From Nansenia antarctica (lineage: Eukaryota > Chordata > Actinopteri > Argentiniformes > Microstomatidae), in contig OZ022348.1 in assembly GCA_963989245.1 (NCBI GenBank), positions 32,607,454 to 32,671,453 of the forward strand: 64,000 nucleotides of DNA, read 5' to 3'. This document shows positions 1 through 11,700 of the stretch, piece after piece. The first letter of the stretch is position 1; each line of letters begins with the position of its first letter. Both the position numbers and the translations under genes were made by a program. Below the pieces are notes generated by a model. The model did no database searches, was not told the origin of the DNA, and worked only from the letters and a program-made list of their open reading frames with translations.

Positions 1-284
1 GCAGGGCTGGAGATGTCAGCCAAGACAGTATCAACACTTAAGATGTGACACCAGCTGTATTACTGAGGGATGATGGGCCGTGTAGGACTGGAAGTAATCT
101 CTCCGCCATGACTAGTGTGACAGGGAATGTACTATTGATCAAAACAAAGAAATTCATTATTGTTCAGAACAAGGAAATGCAATACATTGCCAGATACTGT
201 GTGCTCTGTCTCTCCCTCTAATAATACATTTAATTTAACAGCGCATTTCTCACTCAAGGACACTGTACAATTTTTTTTTAAATG
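1..284. other. unassigned sequence
   Basis: No gene or recognisable repeat is visible; the stretch is AT-rich non-coding DNA leading into an interspersed repeat. Confidence 0.4.
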
Positions 285-1700
285 ATAGTCAAGATTTTTT
301 TTAAATGGTGGAACAGTTCAGGCAACTAAGGGGAATAGTGTTACTCAGGACCCATGCCATGCTGTAGGAAGGCGAGTCAGAACACAGATGGGTGTCAAGT
401 CTGGTCTTGAATGTATTGAAAGTATCAGATGGCTGGTGGAAGGGTGTTCCACAGCTTGGGTGCAGCAACAGAAAAGGCTTGGTCACCAAGTGTGCATCTC
501 CTAGTGGGGGGTATGACCCCAGTCAGTGTCAGAAGATTGGAAATCACATGTAGGGGTGGAGTAGGTCAGTTAGGCAGGATCCAGGTCATGTAGGGGTGGA
601 GTAGGTCAGTTAGGCAGAATCCAGGTCATGTAGGGGTGGAGTAGGTCAGTTAGGCAGGATCCAGGTCATGTATGGGTGGAGTAGGTCAGTTAGGCAGGAT
701 CCAGGTCATGTAGGGGTGGAGTAGGTCAGTTAGGCAGGATCCAGGTCATGTAGGGGTGGAGTAGGTCAGTTAGGCAGGATCCAGGTCATGTAGGGGTGGA
801 GTAGGTCAGTTAGGCAGGATCCAGGTCATGTAGGGGTGGAGTAGGTCAGTTAGGCAGGATCCAGGTCATGTAGGGGTGGAGTAGGTCAGTTAGGCAGGAT
901 CCAGGTCATGTAGGGGTGGAGTAGGTCAGTTAGGCAGGATCCAGGACATGTAGGGGTGGAGTAGGTCAGTTAGGCAGGATCCAGGTCATGTAGGGGTGGA
1001 GTAGGTCAGTTAGGCAGGATCCAGGTCATGTAGGGGTGGAGTAGGTCAGTTAGGCAGGATCCAGGTCATGTAGGGGTGGAGTAGGTCAGTTAGGCAGGAT
1101 CCAGGACATGTAGGGGTGGAGTAGGTCAGTTAGGCAGGATCCAGGTCATGTAGGGGTGGAGTAGGTCAGTTAGGCAGGATCCAGGTCATGTAGGGGTGGA
1201 GTAGGTCAGTTAGGCAGGATCCAGGTCATGTAGGGGTGGAGTAGGTCAGTTAGGCAGGATCCAGGTCATGTAGGGGTGGAGTACGTCAGTTAGGCAGGAT
1301 CCAGGTCATGTAGGGGTGGAGTAGGTCAGTTAGGCAGGATCCAGGTCATGTAGGGGTGGAGTAGGTCAGTTAGGCAGGCAGGATCCAGGCCATGGAGTGC
1401 CTTAAAGGTGAGGACCTTGAAGGAGATTCTGTATTTTATGGGGAGCCAGTGAAGTTGTTGCAGGGTGGGGGTGTTGTGCTACCAGGGTTCAGTGCAGTTG
1501 AGGATCCTGGCAGCTGAGTTTGACATTATAGCCGATTCAGGGCCTTGCTAGAAACACCAAAAAGGACTGTTACAATAATCCAGGCGGGAGGTGACAAAAG
1601 CATGTATTAATGTTTCAGCAGAGGTATCAGGAAAAGGGGAGGTTGGAAATGGGCCGGAAATTACTGAGGTTGTCTGGGTCCAGGCCTTGCTTCCTTAAGA
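285..1700. repeat. interspersed repeat of unknown class containing a minisatellite
   Basis: The segments on both sides of the minisatellite (phrases such as 'gttccacagcttgggtgcag' and 'caataatccaggcgggaggt') have the look of a common non-coding fish dispersed repeat. No protein is encoded. I cannot name the family and cannot define its ends. Confidence 0.4.
547..1390. repeat. 40-bp minisatellite, about 21 copies
   Basis: A 40-bp unit starting 'catgtaggggtggagtaggt' is repeated about 21 times with very few substitutions (for example ggacatg instead of ggtcatg in two units, and gtacgtcagt in one). It ends in a short register slip (ggcaggcagg) at about 1378. The homogeneity suggests recent expansion by unequal exchange or slippage within the host repeat. 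Confidence 0.95.
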
Positions 1701-3112
1701 TGGGAGTGATGGCAGCCATTTTCCGTTCAGCGGGGACTGAGCCAGTTGAGAGATGAGTTGATGTCGATCATCAGGACAGGCAGGCTAGACTTTCAGGCTA
1801 CTCTCTCTATTAAACCTAGAGGTGCATGACATTTGTGCATTCAGAGTGAATATTATTAATCTGACATGTTGCCTTAGCAACAATGACTTTGTATCACCTC
1901 AGGTTTCATTTCAACACATTCTTCCATGTGAAGCATGCCTGTGGTTGCATGTCTCCCACTAAATGCACAAGAATGGAATATTTGATTTGAGTGCATTGAC
2001 AGACAATAATATATCAAAGTTAAAATAAAAAACTATATATATCTCTTTAAAAGGTGAATGACCTTTCATAAGATGTTTTATTAAAAGTAGAGGGCTGCAG
2101 CGATAAAATTGCAAACTTCACACCAATGGGTCCACGACCAACCATCCTAATAAAATGCATGCATTAGGCCTAACATGAGCACACATGTAATAATTAGAAT
2201 CAAACTGGTGTAGTGGACCCAAGTGCGGTGCAGCAGAATGATGAAAACACGTGACGCATGTAAAATAAAGGTTATTTTTACTGAGAGCAATAAGCAGGCA
2301 AAAACACGAAAATAAAGAGAGAGAAACCCAGTCTCAAAAAACAGGCTGTCAAGTAACCAACAATGACAGGCTAAACAATAAATAAGCAAGAAAAAAGTAT
2401 TCTCAAAATACCTGCCCAGTAACCAACAGCAGTCAGGAGACCAGGATACTAAAGTCTGCAAAGTGAGTGCAGGGAAGTGTGGCACATAAATAACAGAAAA
2501 CCAACTCAACACAGGTGCACAGCATTAAACTCGAATGACCCAAGGACAGGTGGAGCACATAATCAGAGAATTATAGGTGCAGAGTCCCAAGTCGCCAGGG
2601 GGAGGCATCAGAGTCACCAAGGCGACCCGACACCAGAACCAACATCACAGGTACAACGGTTAGTGAGATAATGCAACACAAAGAATGGAAATTCACAATT
2701 ACTGACAATTCTCTATTGTGGGTAATTGTGAATGTCTGTTCTATTGTAATAACTCACTAATGTATTTGTGATGTTGGTTCTTCTTTGATTCTAACTGCTT
2801 ACAACTATGCTTACTGTAACGGCTCAAGCTACAATAACTAAATTAAATTAAGTTGAAGGGACTGTATAATTATTTTGACTATCTACACTAAATATTATGA
2901 CTGCTAAACCTATAAACTAATTAGGAAGGGAGATGGAAAGCTACCGGCATACCTCTATGTATAATATTATATAATTTAGATAGGTGGACACTTGGCTAAA
3001 TAACTGGGGGAGGGACACAGGGATAAAGAAATAACAAACTGTACATTAATACAACCTAGATATACGTAGTAGTACACAAGCATAAATACAAATAAATATA
3101 TAAATAGGGCAG
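1701..3112. other. intergenic, no gene recognised
   Basis: No coding exon is convincing here. About 2215-2670 has the composition of a non-autonomous dispersed repeat. 2680-2750 contains a small inverted repeat (attcacaattac / gtaattgtgaat). The right edge is the target site of the endogenous retrovirus. Confidence 0.4.
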
Positions 3113-3596
3113 ATATTGTAGTGTATTTTCATATGACGTAGCCATGGCAACCCAACGGCCACGTAGTGAAAGCAACACAGTGGGAGACTCTGTTTGACTC
3201 CCTCTTTACTCATCCAGGGCTTGCTTGAGGGCAGAAACATATTTGTCATTTATCTGATTCGTTCCCCTATTCACTAGATAACCGTCCGTTTGTGTTGTTT
3301 CTGTTAGGAGAGATAGGGAGAGACACACGGTGGCCTTTTGACAATGCATGTGCAGAGGATGGAATGTCATCATGGGAGGATAATTGCATTGGGGCCCGAG
3401 TCAGCAAGACGGCCATAACATAGGTTACATTGGAATTGTATTAGACCATAGGGTGAGTTGCATTATAATAAGACAATGACATCCTATTTGCAGGACGGAG
3501 AATGGCCTCACCTACTCACTGGTATGCTTTGTATTCAACCAAATTAAAGTAACGTGGACTCTGTTTAGTTGGCTCAGCGAAATAATAGTGACAGGG

Positions 3597-3602
3597 TATA
3601 AA
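3597..3602 (+). promoter_or_regulatory. TATA box in the 5' LTR
   Basis: TATAAA in the context gggtataaagtcc, about 116 bases before the AATAAA. The spacing suits a retroviral U3/R promoter that drives the genomic RNA. Confidence 0.75.
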
Positions 3603-3712
3603 GTCCGCTACGCAGATGGACTCTGCCTCTTTATTTTTCTTCACATCCATCCTGTGACCGATTCGGACCATCAGCTCCATTGAGGGGCCATGCTGTGTAA
3701 CCTGCTTTTTTG

Positions 3713-3718
3713 AATAAA
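3713..3718 (+). terminator. polyadenylation signal AATAAA, 5' LTR
   Basis: AATAAA in ttttgaataaacaag. The identical copy in the 3' LTR (16249-16254) is the one expected to end the viral RNA. Confidence 0.7.
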
Positions 3719-3788
3719 CAAGTCTTAAATTTGCTCAAGAATTCTTCTTCATTTTTAGTAGTAACAGATACCAATATATACGAAATAA

Positions 3789-3806
3789 TGGCGAGACTAG
3801 CCCACG
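3789..3806 (+). other. putative primer binding site of the retrovirus
   Basis: TGGCGAGACTAG begins three bases after the LTR. TGGCGAG would pair with a tRNA ending CTCGCCA, as some tRNA-Arg do, but I could not extend the match over 18 nt, so the primer tRNA is unresolved. Confidence 0.5.
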
Positions 3807-3894
3807 AGTAAATATATATAGCTTAAAGTAATTATAGTGACCGTCAATTTTTGCATCTCTTCAACTTCTTCTCTCAGCGCCTGGAGGTAAGTAG

Positions 3895-4190
3895 CCAATT
3901 CCCCCCCTTTCTCTGCTCCCCCTCTCTCTGCCCTTTCTCTGTCTCTCCCTCTCCCTCTGCCTCCCTTTCTCTCTCTCTCTCTGTCTCCCTCCCTCTCTCT
4001 CTCTCCCTCTGCCTTTCTCAAATTGGTTCCCTTTCTCTCTCTCTCTCTGTCTCCCTCTCTCTCTCCCTCTGCCTTTCTCAAATTGGTTCCCTTCCTCTCT
4101 CACTCTCTCTCTCCCTCTGCCTTTCTCAAATTGGTTCCCTTCCTCTCTCACTCTCTCTCTCTAACTGTCCCTCTCTCTCTCTCTGTCAGA
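3895..4190 (+). repeat. pyrimidine-rich repeat in the retroviral leader
   Basis: A (CT)n tract is interrupted by about three copies of a block containing 'ctcaaattggttccctt', spaced roughly 50-60 bp. It lies in the untranslated leader. Open frames read on either strand here are low-complexity artefacts. Confidence 0.85.
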
Positions 4191-6530
4191 CTTCCAGCTT
4201 TGATGTAATTAAATGGTCTTAAAGCTGTAAACAAAAGAATTTAGATTTGTGTTGAGTATCTGTTAGAAATATAAGATAATTACAATTGGATTGAATTTAA
4301 AGAGCCGGATTTAGAAATCTGTAATTGTACATAAATGTGTAATTGTACGATATTGTAGAAGTATCGTGTGTATTGTGGAGCAAAGGATGAATTGCTTCAG
4401 TGCGCGTTTTGCGAATGCGCTGTCAGTAGAGTACTAAAGGAAGACGAACTTTAGTAAGTGTCTATATGAAAAGTGTAGGCTTGTCGACAGGAAATTAACG
4501 GAAGACGTTTTGTTAATGGGTCGGCAATATTGATATCTTGTGATAAATCAGAAGAGAGTCTGATAATTGTGTTATTGTAATTGTACGATACTTTATCGTG
4601 TGTGTGGTATAACAGGATTGTTATGAGTGTAAAGGAATCTGAATTCCTAGTTTGAAAGAGCATAGTCCGTGTTTGTGAGAAGACAAGAGGACCATTGTCA
4701 GCTAATTACTTTAGTGCCGTCGAGCCTTATGCCTGCAAGCGCTCAAGGCGTTCAAGTACAGAGGCTGTGGAAAAAAGGCATTAGAAAATGTTAGAATGAG
4801 ATTGGTTTGGTTAGGCAGGGGATTAGGCACCCCGAACCTAGCCAAAAACAGGCGGCGGTGGAATTGCAAAGTTCCGAGGACACGTTAAATATCTCATATA
4901 GTGCTGGGGAGAGGACTGAAGGCCCCCGTGTCTGATGAAGTATGAATGAACATACTACCGTGGTACCGTCTAGTCGGCGCAGCTGTCGCATGTAGGTGTG
5001 TGGGCAGTGCGTGGTACGTGGGCGACAGCCCACACCTAGCGGGATGTGAGAGGAAGCTACACCCGTGAACAGGCAAGGCTGGTGTAAACGGTCAAAGTTT
5101 CTAGACCCATAGCAAAGTGGGCTAGGGATCAGACCGTCGGTTCCCACCTGGGCGGCTAATCACCGCTACAGGGCCAGTGTTATACATTGGCAGGGGGTCG
5201 CTATCGACTGGGTCACCGGCCGGTTGGGTCGCTCAAGAACGTAAGGCCATATGATATGGCAGTAGCGCTCAGCTCAATGTACAGTCAGGCCACCATAAGC
5301 TGAAAGCGACGTACAGCTAGTAGGCGAGTGGTGCTTTCTGTGATCAGGGCTCTGAAAAGGAGACGCCTGGGAAGCAGAGAGGCTGAGATGAGATGTCCTT
5401 TGGAAAGGACCTCAGCGGAAAGGGTTCCAGCCTGAGACTGCGCCCTGGGAAGAGGGGAGGTCTGAAGGAACAAAGTGGAATAATAAGCATTCCTTTAGAA
5501 AGGAACCTGAATTACATTACTTATTTCTTGCAGATAAAATTGGATTCATTTCGCATGGGTTGTGTCGTATTCTAAAAGATAAGGAAAGTGAATTGACCAG
5601 TGGGATAGAGTGGTTTGGAGAAATTTCATTGACAGGTCTGGGGAAGGAACTTGCTGCCATCTAGTGGACAGATTGTAATAGTCCAATGGTAACGTTTTCT
5701 TTCACAGGATTACATCAATGAAGTGTTAATGACTAAGTCTAATTAATTATGCATTCCTTTCAAATAACAAGTCGATTTCTTTACAGATTGTAATTAATAA
5801 TTAATCATTTTATTCCTTCCAAAATAAATCGATTTCTTTACAGGTTGTTGTCACTATTCGTATTTTACATCTTTTTATTTCAAGTTAAGTTCTTTTTCAC
5901 AGCTTTTGATTAAAGAAGAGCAGAACAGTTTATATCTGAGGATTGAGCAATCAAGGGTTTTGTGAATCAGAAAGCGTGACCTGCCTTTGTAATTTGATAA
6001 ATTGTGTTGAACAGCCTTTGTAGTTTAATAATTAAAGTTGACCTGAACTATAATTAGTATTGACTGAGCAATTAAGTGATACACATTCATACACAATAAG
6101 GGAAAAACATTTAGATTAAAACTAAACTAAATTTGGATTGAATTGAATTGAAATTAAATTGAATTTAAATTTGAATTGAATGATTATTTAGTTATGATTA
6201 TTAATAATTAATTAATATTAATTAATAGTGATAATTGATTGTTAGTGATTAATTAGTTATGATTATTTAAATAATTTAAATAAAATTGAATTAAAATTTT
6301 AATTAAATTTAAATTAAAACACACACACATAGATTACATTTAAGTCAATAATACACAATACCACTGAAACAATCCGTTGTTCTGAATTGTAATGTTCTGT
6401 GTAGACAGTTGACGCAGTTAAAAGTTGGACTAGCATCTGTTTAGCAGATACGGCAACAGAAGGTGGGTTGTAAGAAAAGTACACCTTATAGCATATTTTC
6501 AGCATATTAAGCAGTATAAATATTTCAGAC
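4191..6530 (+). other. long retroviral leader, no gene recognised
   Basis: About 2.3 kb between the CT repeat and gag contains only short frames and no recognisable accessory protein. It becomes strongly AT-rich at 5700-6330 (many attaatt and gaattga runs). The packaging signal, splice donor and any internal ribosome entry site should lie here but cannot be pinned by eye. Confidence 0.6.
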
Positions 6531-8741
6531 ATGGGAGCCAAACCCAGTAACATTGTGAGGGCTGTTAATACAGACAAGGGAATATTAGCAAATTCATCCC
6601 CTGTGGCTATAGTGGAAAAAATGAATCCTCTTGTTAAGGAGATTAGCAAAATGTCAACGAAATGGAATATTCGTTGGGCAGACATTGAACAACCATGGCC
6701 AGAAGAGGGCACCTTTGACTTACAATTAATTGCAACATTGGAGATACTTATCAATGCACATAAGGCGCATCAAAAAGGAAAGATTAGATCAGAGAAACGC
6801 AGGTTAGAGTTAGCTATTTTAGACCTCTTCAAGGTAGAGGGGCAGAAAGTAGCATTAGCTTGGAATGAGAAAACAGCTCACATGGATCCAGAAAAAAGAG
6901 ATGAATTGGCCAAAGCAATGGAAGAGAAAGTGAACATTCCATTCTCACACACAGCTCCAATCTCCAGTCCTCCTCCCTATGCCAAGATACTGGAGGACAA
7001 TTCTCAGCGGATCTACCCTCAGGTCCCCGTCCTAAGTACGAACGGAGCCTTCACTATCAAAGATGGGGGTGATAATGTACTAGAGAGGGGAAGAGCAAAA
7101 GTGACCGTGGATTTCGAACCAGAGAACAAGACAGATGACAGTGAAGATGGCAGTGGAGGTGAAGGCGAATGTTCCGGTGCTGACAGCAATGCACAGGGAG
7201 GTTACAGTGCTCAGATCAGAAAACTAATAGCCAGGGCCGAAAAACAGGGAAGGACAAGACGCTATAAAAAGGGAAAAGAAGAAAGTGGTTCTGAAGATGA
7301 GCAGGAGTCTCTGAAGATAGAGAAGAAGAAAGAGAGCTTAAAGCAAAAGAAGAGGATGTCGGAGGAAGAGGAGGAAGAAAGGGTGAAAAAGGATAAGGAG
7401 GAGTTAAGAAAGAGGGCAAGAAAACTCCAGAGAAGCCTAAGAGAGGAGGAAAGTTGTATACGACAGATAGAGGAACTGGAAGAACAGATAGCTCAAGTGA
7501 CATCATTTCATACATCCCAGCCGAACCTCTCAAGAGAATATCGTCAAGTGTCATCACATCATACATCCCAGCCGAACCTCCCAAGGTCTACAGCGACACC
7601 AAGGTGGGACGAAAGAACGGAGCCACTAGTAAGCAATTATGGCCTTAGACCAAGAGGGAAGGCATCGGAGGAAGAGGAAATTCAGGGGATCTTCCCGGTG
7701 CTGTTTCGAGATAACAAGATAGAATATCGTCCTTGGGGTCATACAGATCTGTCTGAAGTGATCGAAAAACTCCCAGTCCTAGAAGATGGGGGTCACCCTT
7801 GGACTAACGAGATGGACGTGAGACTGACAGGGACGCAGGCCGCGATGGGAGACCTGAAAAGACTCTTAGCCTTTATTACAGGATTGGACACCATGCAGGA
7901 AATATTGACGAAGGCAGGACTTCATAAATATATCGGTACATCAGTTTATGACCCAGAGCTCTTCGCAGCAAACAGAGGCAGGCTGTGGAAGGCAATCAGA
8001 GAGACATACCCTACTCACATTCACCCAGACAATATCATTGTGATGCCACTGGGAGAAGATGAGAATCCCAGAGGTTATGTAGCCCGTGTGCACTCTCAAT
8101 GGAGAAGTGTGACAGGGAAGGATGCCGAAGATAACCCGTTAGAAAAAGCCATAATCAGGGAAAAGATTCAACAAGGTCTCCCTACCCCAGTTAAGAACAA
8201 GTTAGCAGAAGTGGTGGGGCTACGACACATGAACAAGGCTGTTTATATAGACAACGTAGCACACCAAGTAGAATTATTTAGAAAGAAGATTCAGATACAG
8301 AAGGCACAAGACGAAGACTCACTCAGAAAACTAACTCAAGTACAATTGACTGAAGGCAAGAAAACCAGAGAGAGAGTGCAGACCATAGCCCTACAGGTCC
8401 CATCTCAGCCACAGCAACTGCAAACTGTCCCTCCCCAGTCATACCCACAGGGGCCACAAGGGGGGTATCCATACCCACAGGGGCCACCAGGGGTGCAAGT
8501 GGTTCCGTACCAGCCATACAACCAGCCTGGCCAAGGACCACCACAAGAGGGATGGACCGCAGCCGGGAAGAAGATGTTAGGACCATGTTTCCAATGCGGC
8601 CAGGATGGACACTTAGCCCGTACCTGCTGGAAGAAGAACCAGGGGGGCGCAGGGGGGAAACAAAAAGGAAGATATAGGCCCCCTGCTACACCGGCTCCAG
8701 GAGTGGTGAACCCCTACGGAGGCCCACCAGCTGGGCTATAG
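6531..8741 (+). CDS. gag: Gag polyprotein of the endogenous retrovirus
   Basis: This 736-residue structural polyprotein would assemble particles at the plasma membrane. The ATG at 6531 opens with M-G-A-K-P-S, a plausible N-myristoylation signal. PPPY at about residues 147-150 is a late-domain motif of the type that recruits NEDD4-family ligases for budding. Residues ~225-325 are highly charged and probably coiled coil. They are followed by an imperfect tandem duplication (HTSQPNLSREY / HTSQPNLPRST). A capsid-like region follows (~390-600). Nucleocapsid is Pro/Gln-rich with one CCHC zinc knuckle, C-x2-C-x4-H-x4-C, at residues 686-699. The frame is intact and ends at a UAG shared with pol. The length exceeds typical gammaretroviral Gag because of the charged insert. 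Confidence 0.95.
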   Translation: MGAKPSNIVRAVNTDKGILANSSPVAIVEKMNPLVKEISKMSTKWNIRWADIEQPWPEEGTFDLQLIATLEILINAHKAHQKGKIRSEKRRLELAILDLFKVEGQKVALAWNEKTAHMDPEKRDELAKAMEEKVNIPFSHTAPISSPPPYAKILEDNSQRIYPQVPVLSTNGAFTIKDGGDNVLERGRAKVTVDFEPENKTDDSEDGSGGEGECSGADSNAQGGYSAQIRKLIARAEKQGRTRRYKKGKEESGSEDEQESLKIEKKKESLKQKKRMSEEEEEERVKKDKEELRKRARKLQRSLREEESCIRQIEELEEQIAQVTSFHTSQPNLSREYRQVSSHHTSQPNLPRSTATPRWDERTEPLVSNYGLRPRGKASEEEEIQGIFPVLFRDNKIEYRPWGHTDLSEVIEKLPVLEDGGHPWTNEMDVRLTGTQAAMGDLKRLLAFITGLDTMQEILTKAGLHKYIGTSVYDPELFAANRGRLWKAIRETYPTHIHPDNIIVMPLGEDENPRGYVARVHSQWRSVTGKDAEDNPLEKAIIREKIQQGLPTPVKNKLAEVVGLRHMNKAVYIDNVAHQVELFRKKIQIQKAQDEDSLRKLTQVQLTEGKKTRERVQTIALQVPSQPQQLQTVPPQSYPQGPQGGYPYPQGPPGVQVVPYQPYNQPGQGPPQEGWTAAGKKMLGPCFQCGQDGHLARTCWKKNQGGAGGKQKGRYRPPATPAPGVVNPYGGPPAGL
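8739..8741 (+). promoter_or_regulatory. gag-pol UAG readthrough codon
   Basis: UAG closes gag. The same frame then stays open with no stop to 13262, and pol has no convincing ATG of its own near the junction. This is the gamma/epsilonretrovirus arrangement, in which a fraction of ribosomes decode UAG. The following bases (ggggtgcccagaag) are G-rich and could form a stimulatory structure, which I did not fold. Confidence 0.85.
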
Positions 8742-11700
8742 GGGTGCCCAGAAGATCCGAGAGGGGGGTGCCAGCTGGTGGTGACGAACAGGCCTGAAGA
8801 TGAACCTACCATATGGGTGTCGGTCAACCAACGTCCATTAGAATTGATGGTGGACAGTGGAGCAGCCTACACCTGTCTGAAGCCTGAAGATGCCACGCAC
8901 CTTCCTATGTCTGGGAAATATGTGAAGACAATCGGATTCGAGGGAATTAAACAGCTGATCCCTACTACTGAGCTTGTAAGCTTAGAGTACAAAGGACAGA
9001 GAGCAGATCTGTCAATACTTGTATCAGAACACACGCCAATAGGGCTACTAGGGAGAGATGCACTATGCCAATTGAACTGTACAGTGAAATGCACACCTGA
9101 CGGCTGTCGGGTGACAGTGCCACAAGAGAACAGACAGCTGTCTGTCATGATGGACAACAACGCATCTATGGTGTATTGGGTGGGAGGGCTTAGCCCAGAC
9201 CTAATGGAACCAGCAAGGATGTGGGACAATTATATCCTGGCACACATGTCCGAGGCCAGAAGGCCTACTGATCCATTGCATTGTACACTCCAGTATTTTA
9301 GAGAAGTTGCAGATGCAAACCCAGATGAGTGGCTGAAGCATCAGCCAAAACAGGTACAGCTTAGTACAAGTTGTATAATCCTAGGCCCTCAGGGAGTGGC
9401 TATGAAGATAAACAGTGACACTTATCTAGATCAGGAGCATAAGATTGAGGGTAGCATCCCTCATGTGACACTTATGATATCTGAACACTATAAACAGAAG
9501 CATTTAGGGGCAATGATGGCAGACTCAGAAAAAGCCAGATTTGTAACGACAAAAGAAAACCCTGCTATCTGGAGGAGCATTGATGGACAGTTCACAAAAC
9601 TGATGATCTCTGCTCAAGGAATAGGACATCCGCAGACTGTGAAGCTAATGAACCAGCTAATCCTTCCTGTACAACCTGAAAAAGACCTCAGAGAAGAAAT
9701 GATACAGAATGTGCCAGCAGACCTGTGGGCAAAGAACAGTACAGACATTGGATTTGTGAAATCAGCTCGTCCATTGAGAGTTGAACTCATACCGGGTGCA
9801 AAACCCCCTTGGAAAAACCAATACCCATTGAAGCAGGAAGCAATTGATGGAATTGAGCCACAGATCAAAGGATTGTTAGAGGCAGGAGTCTTGAAGATAA
9901 CTCAATATCCGTTAAGTAACACACCTCTTCTGCCAGTAACGAAACCTGATGGTTCATATCGTCTGGTACATGACCTACGGGCTGTGAATGAGGTAGTTGT
10001 CAGCTATCCAGCCGAAGTTCCTGATCCTCATGTGCTGTTGACTCAGATTCCATCTACAGCCAAAGTATTTACAGTGATTGATTTATGCGGGGCTTTCTTT
10101 TCTATACCTCTTAGTGTAGAAAGTCAAGGGTTATTTGGGTTTACCTACAAAGGTCAACATTATCAATATACCAGAATGCCACAAGGGTACAAACACAGTC
10201 CTCATGTTTTTAATCAGGTCTTGAAGGAGGACTTAGACGGGTTAGGGCAGACGATAAGTAGTACTGCCATTCAGTACATGGATGACATACTCCTTTGTGC
10301 CCCAGATGAAGAAACATGTCACAGGGATTCCGTTAAACTGTTAAAGGTTTTGGCGGAGAAGGGACACAAGGTGTCTAAAAAGAAGCTACAGTATTGCCAG
10401 GAAAAGGTAACTTACTTAGGACAATCTATTACACAGGGACATCGCAGTGTCACTAACGAACACTTGGAAGCTATTCAGAAGGCTCCAAAACCACGAACGG
10501 TTAGGGAAATGATGATGTTTTTGGGCATTACTGGGTATAGTTCAGCATGGGTGGAGGATTACACTAGACTGGTCGCTCCATTGAGGGGGATGATTAAGGA
10601 AACAGGTAGTGATAAACTCCAATGTTGCATTACTTGGACAAGGGAAGCTGATTTGGCGTTTGAGACAATTAAACACAAATTACAAGAAGCGCCAGCTTTA
10701 GCGCTTCCAGATTATTCCAAAGAATTTGGATTGTATGTTTCTTCTTCAGCCAAAGGGAAGTATGCCTGCGCTGTTCTTACGCAACCAACAGGCATTGGAC
10801 CTAGTCCACAGCCCATAGCCTATTACTCTGTCGCATATTCAGAGGTAGAAATGGGTTTCGCGCCATGCTACAGAGCAATGGCCGGGGCATATCTTATGTA
10901 CGAGAAGGCAACAACCTTAACAATGGAGTACCCAATTACCATTCTCTGCCACCACAGTCTAAGGAATCTTTTGAATCAAGGCAAGTATACTTTGACGATG
11001 CCTAGGATTAGGAATTATTACAGGATGTTGGAAAGAGAAGATGTAACATTACTAAGATGTAACACACTTAACCCAGCAGAGACCTTGCCAACCCCAGAAG
11101 ATGGGGAACCACACGATTGTGTGAAGGAAGCTATGAGGTACTCTAAGCTTAGAGCAGATCTACTAGCTTTGCCTTTAAAGGAAGCTGACGTTGAGTATTG
11201 GACTGATGGATCTTGTTACCGGGTAGGAGAAAGTTTACGTGCTGGGTATGCCATAGTCCGATCCCAAAATTCAGGGTTCATTGTGGAACAAGCCGAGGCT
11301 GTTCCTCAGCCTTGTTCAGCTCAATTGGCTGAGTTAATTGCCCTCACAGAAGCATGCAACTTGGGAACCGGACGAAGAGTGACAGTGTACACCGACTCTG
11401 CCTACGCCCATAATGTGTGTCATCTACATGGAGCTGTATGGAAGGGACGGGGTTTTAAGAAAACTGATGGTTCGCCTATTCAGCACCACGCTCAAATCAT
11501 GAAGCTGTTACAAGCCATGATGAAACCAAGGGAATTAGCCATAGTGAAGTGTGCCGCACACAGATCTGACTCATCACATGTCACACAAGGTAACAGGGCT
11601 GCAGATGATGCAGCCAAAGCCATTACAGGAGCAGACAAAGCAGGTAAAGTTCTGCTGGTCACACATGAAGCACAGTTACAGGGCATGGTCACGCTTGAGG

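Larger units (their letters stand above)
3117..3785 (+). repeat. 5' LTR of the endogenous retrovirus
   Basis: It starts TGTAGTG directly after the target duplication and ends ACGAAA, not the usual CA. The right boundary is set by where identity with the 3' copy stops. U3 carries a TATA box at 3597; a polyadenylation signal follows at 3713. Confidence 0.95.

Noticed and set aside
547..1390. CRISPR array
   Set aside because: Units are contiguous with no unique spacers, and the DNA is eukaryotic.
3797..4222. Ser/Leu-rich or Arg/Glu-rich proteins in the leader
   Set aside because: They are translations of a CT repeat in several frames at once.
8778..8780. GTG as a separate pol start
   Set aside because: The frame is continuous back to the gag UAG with no stop. 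Readthrough is the established mechanism for this layout.
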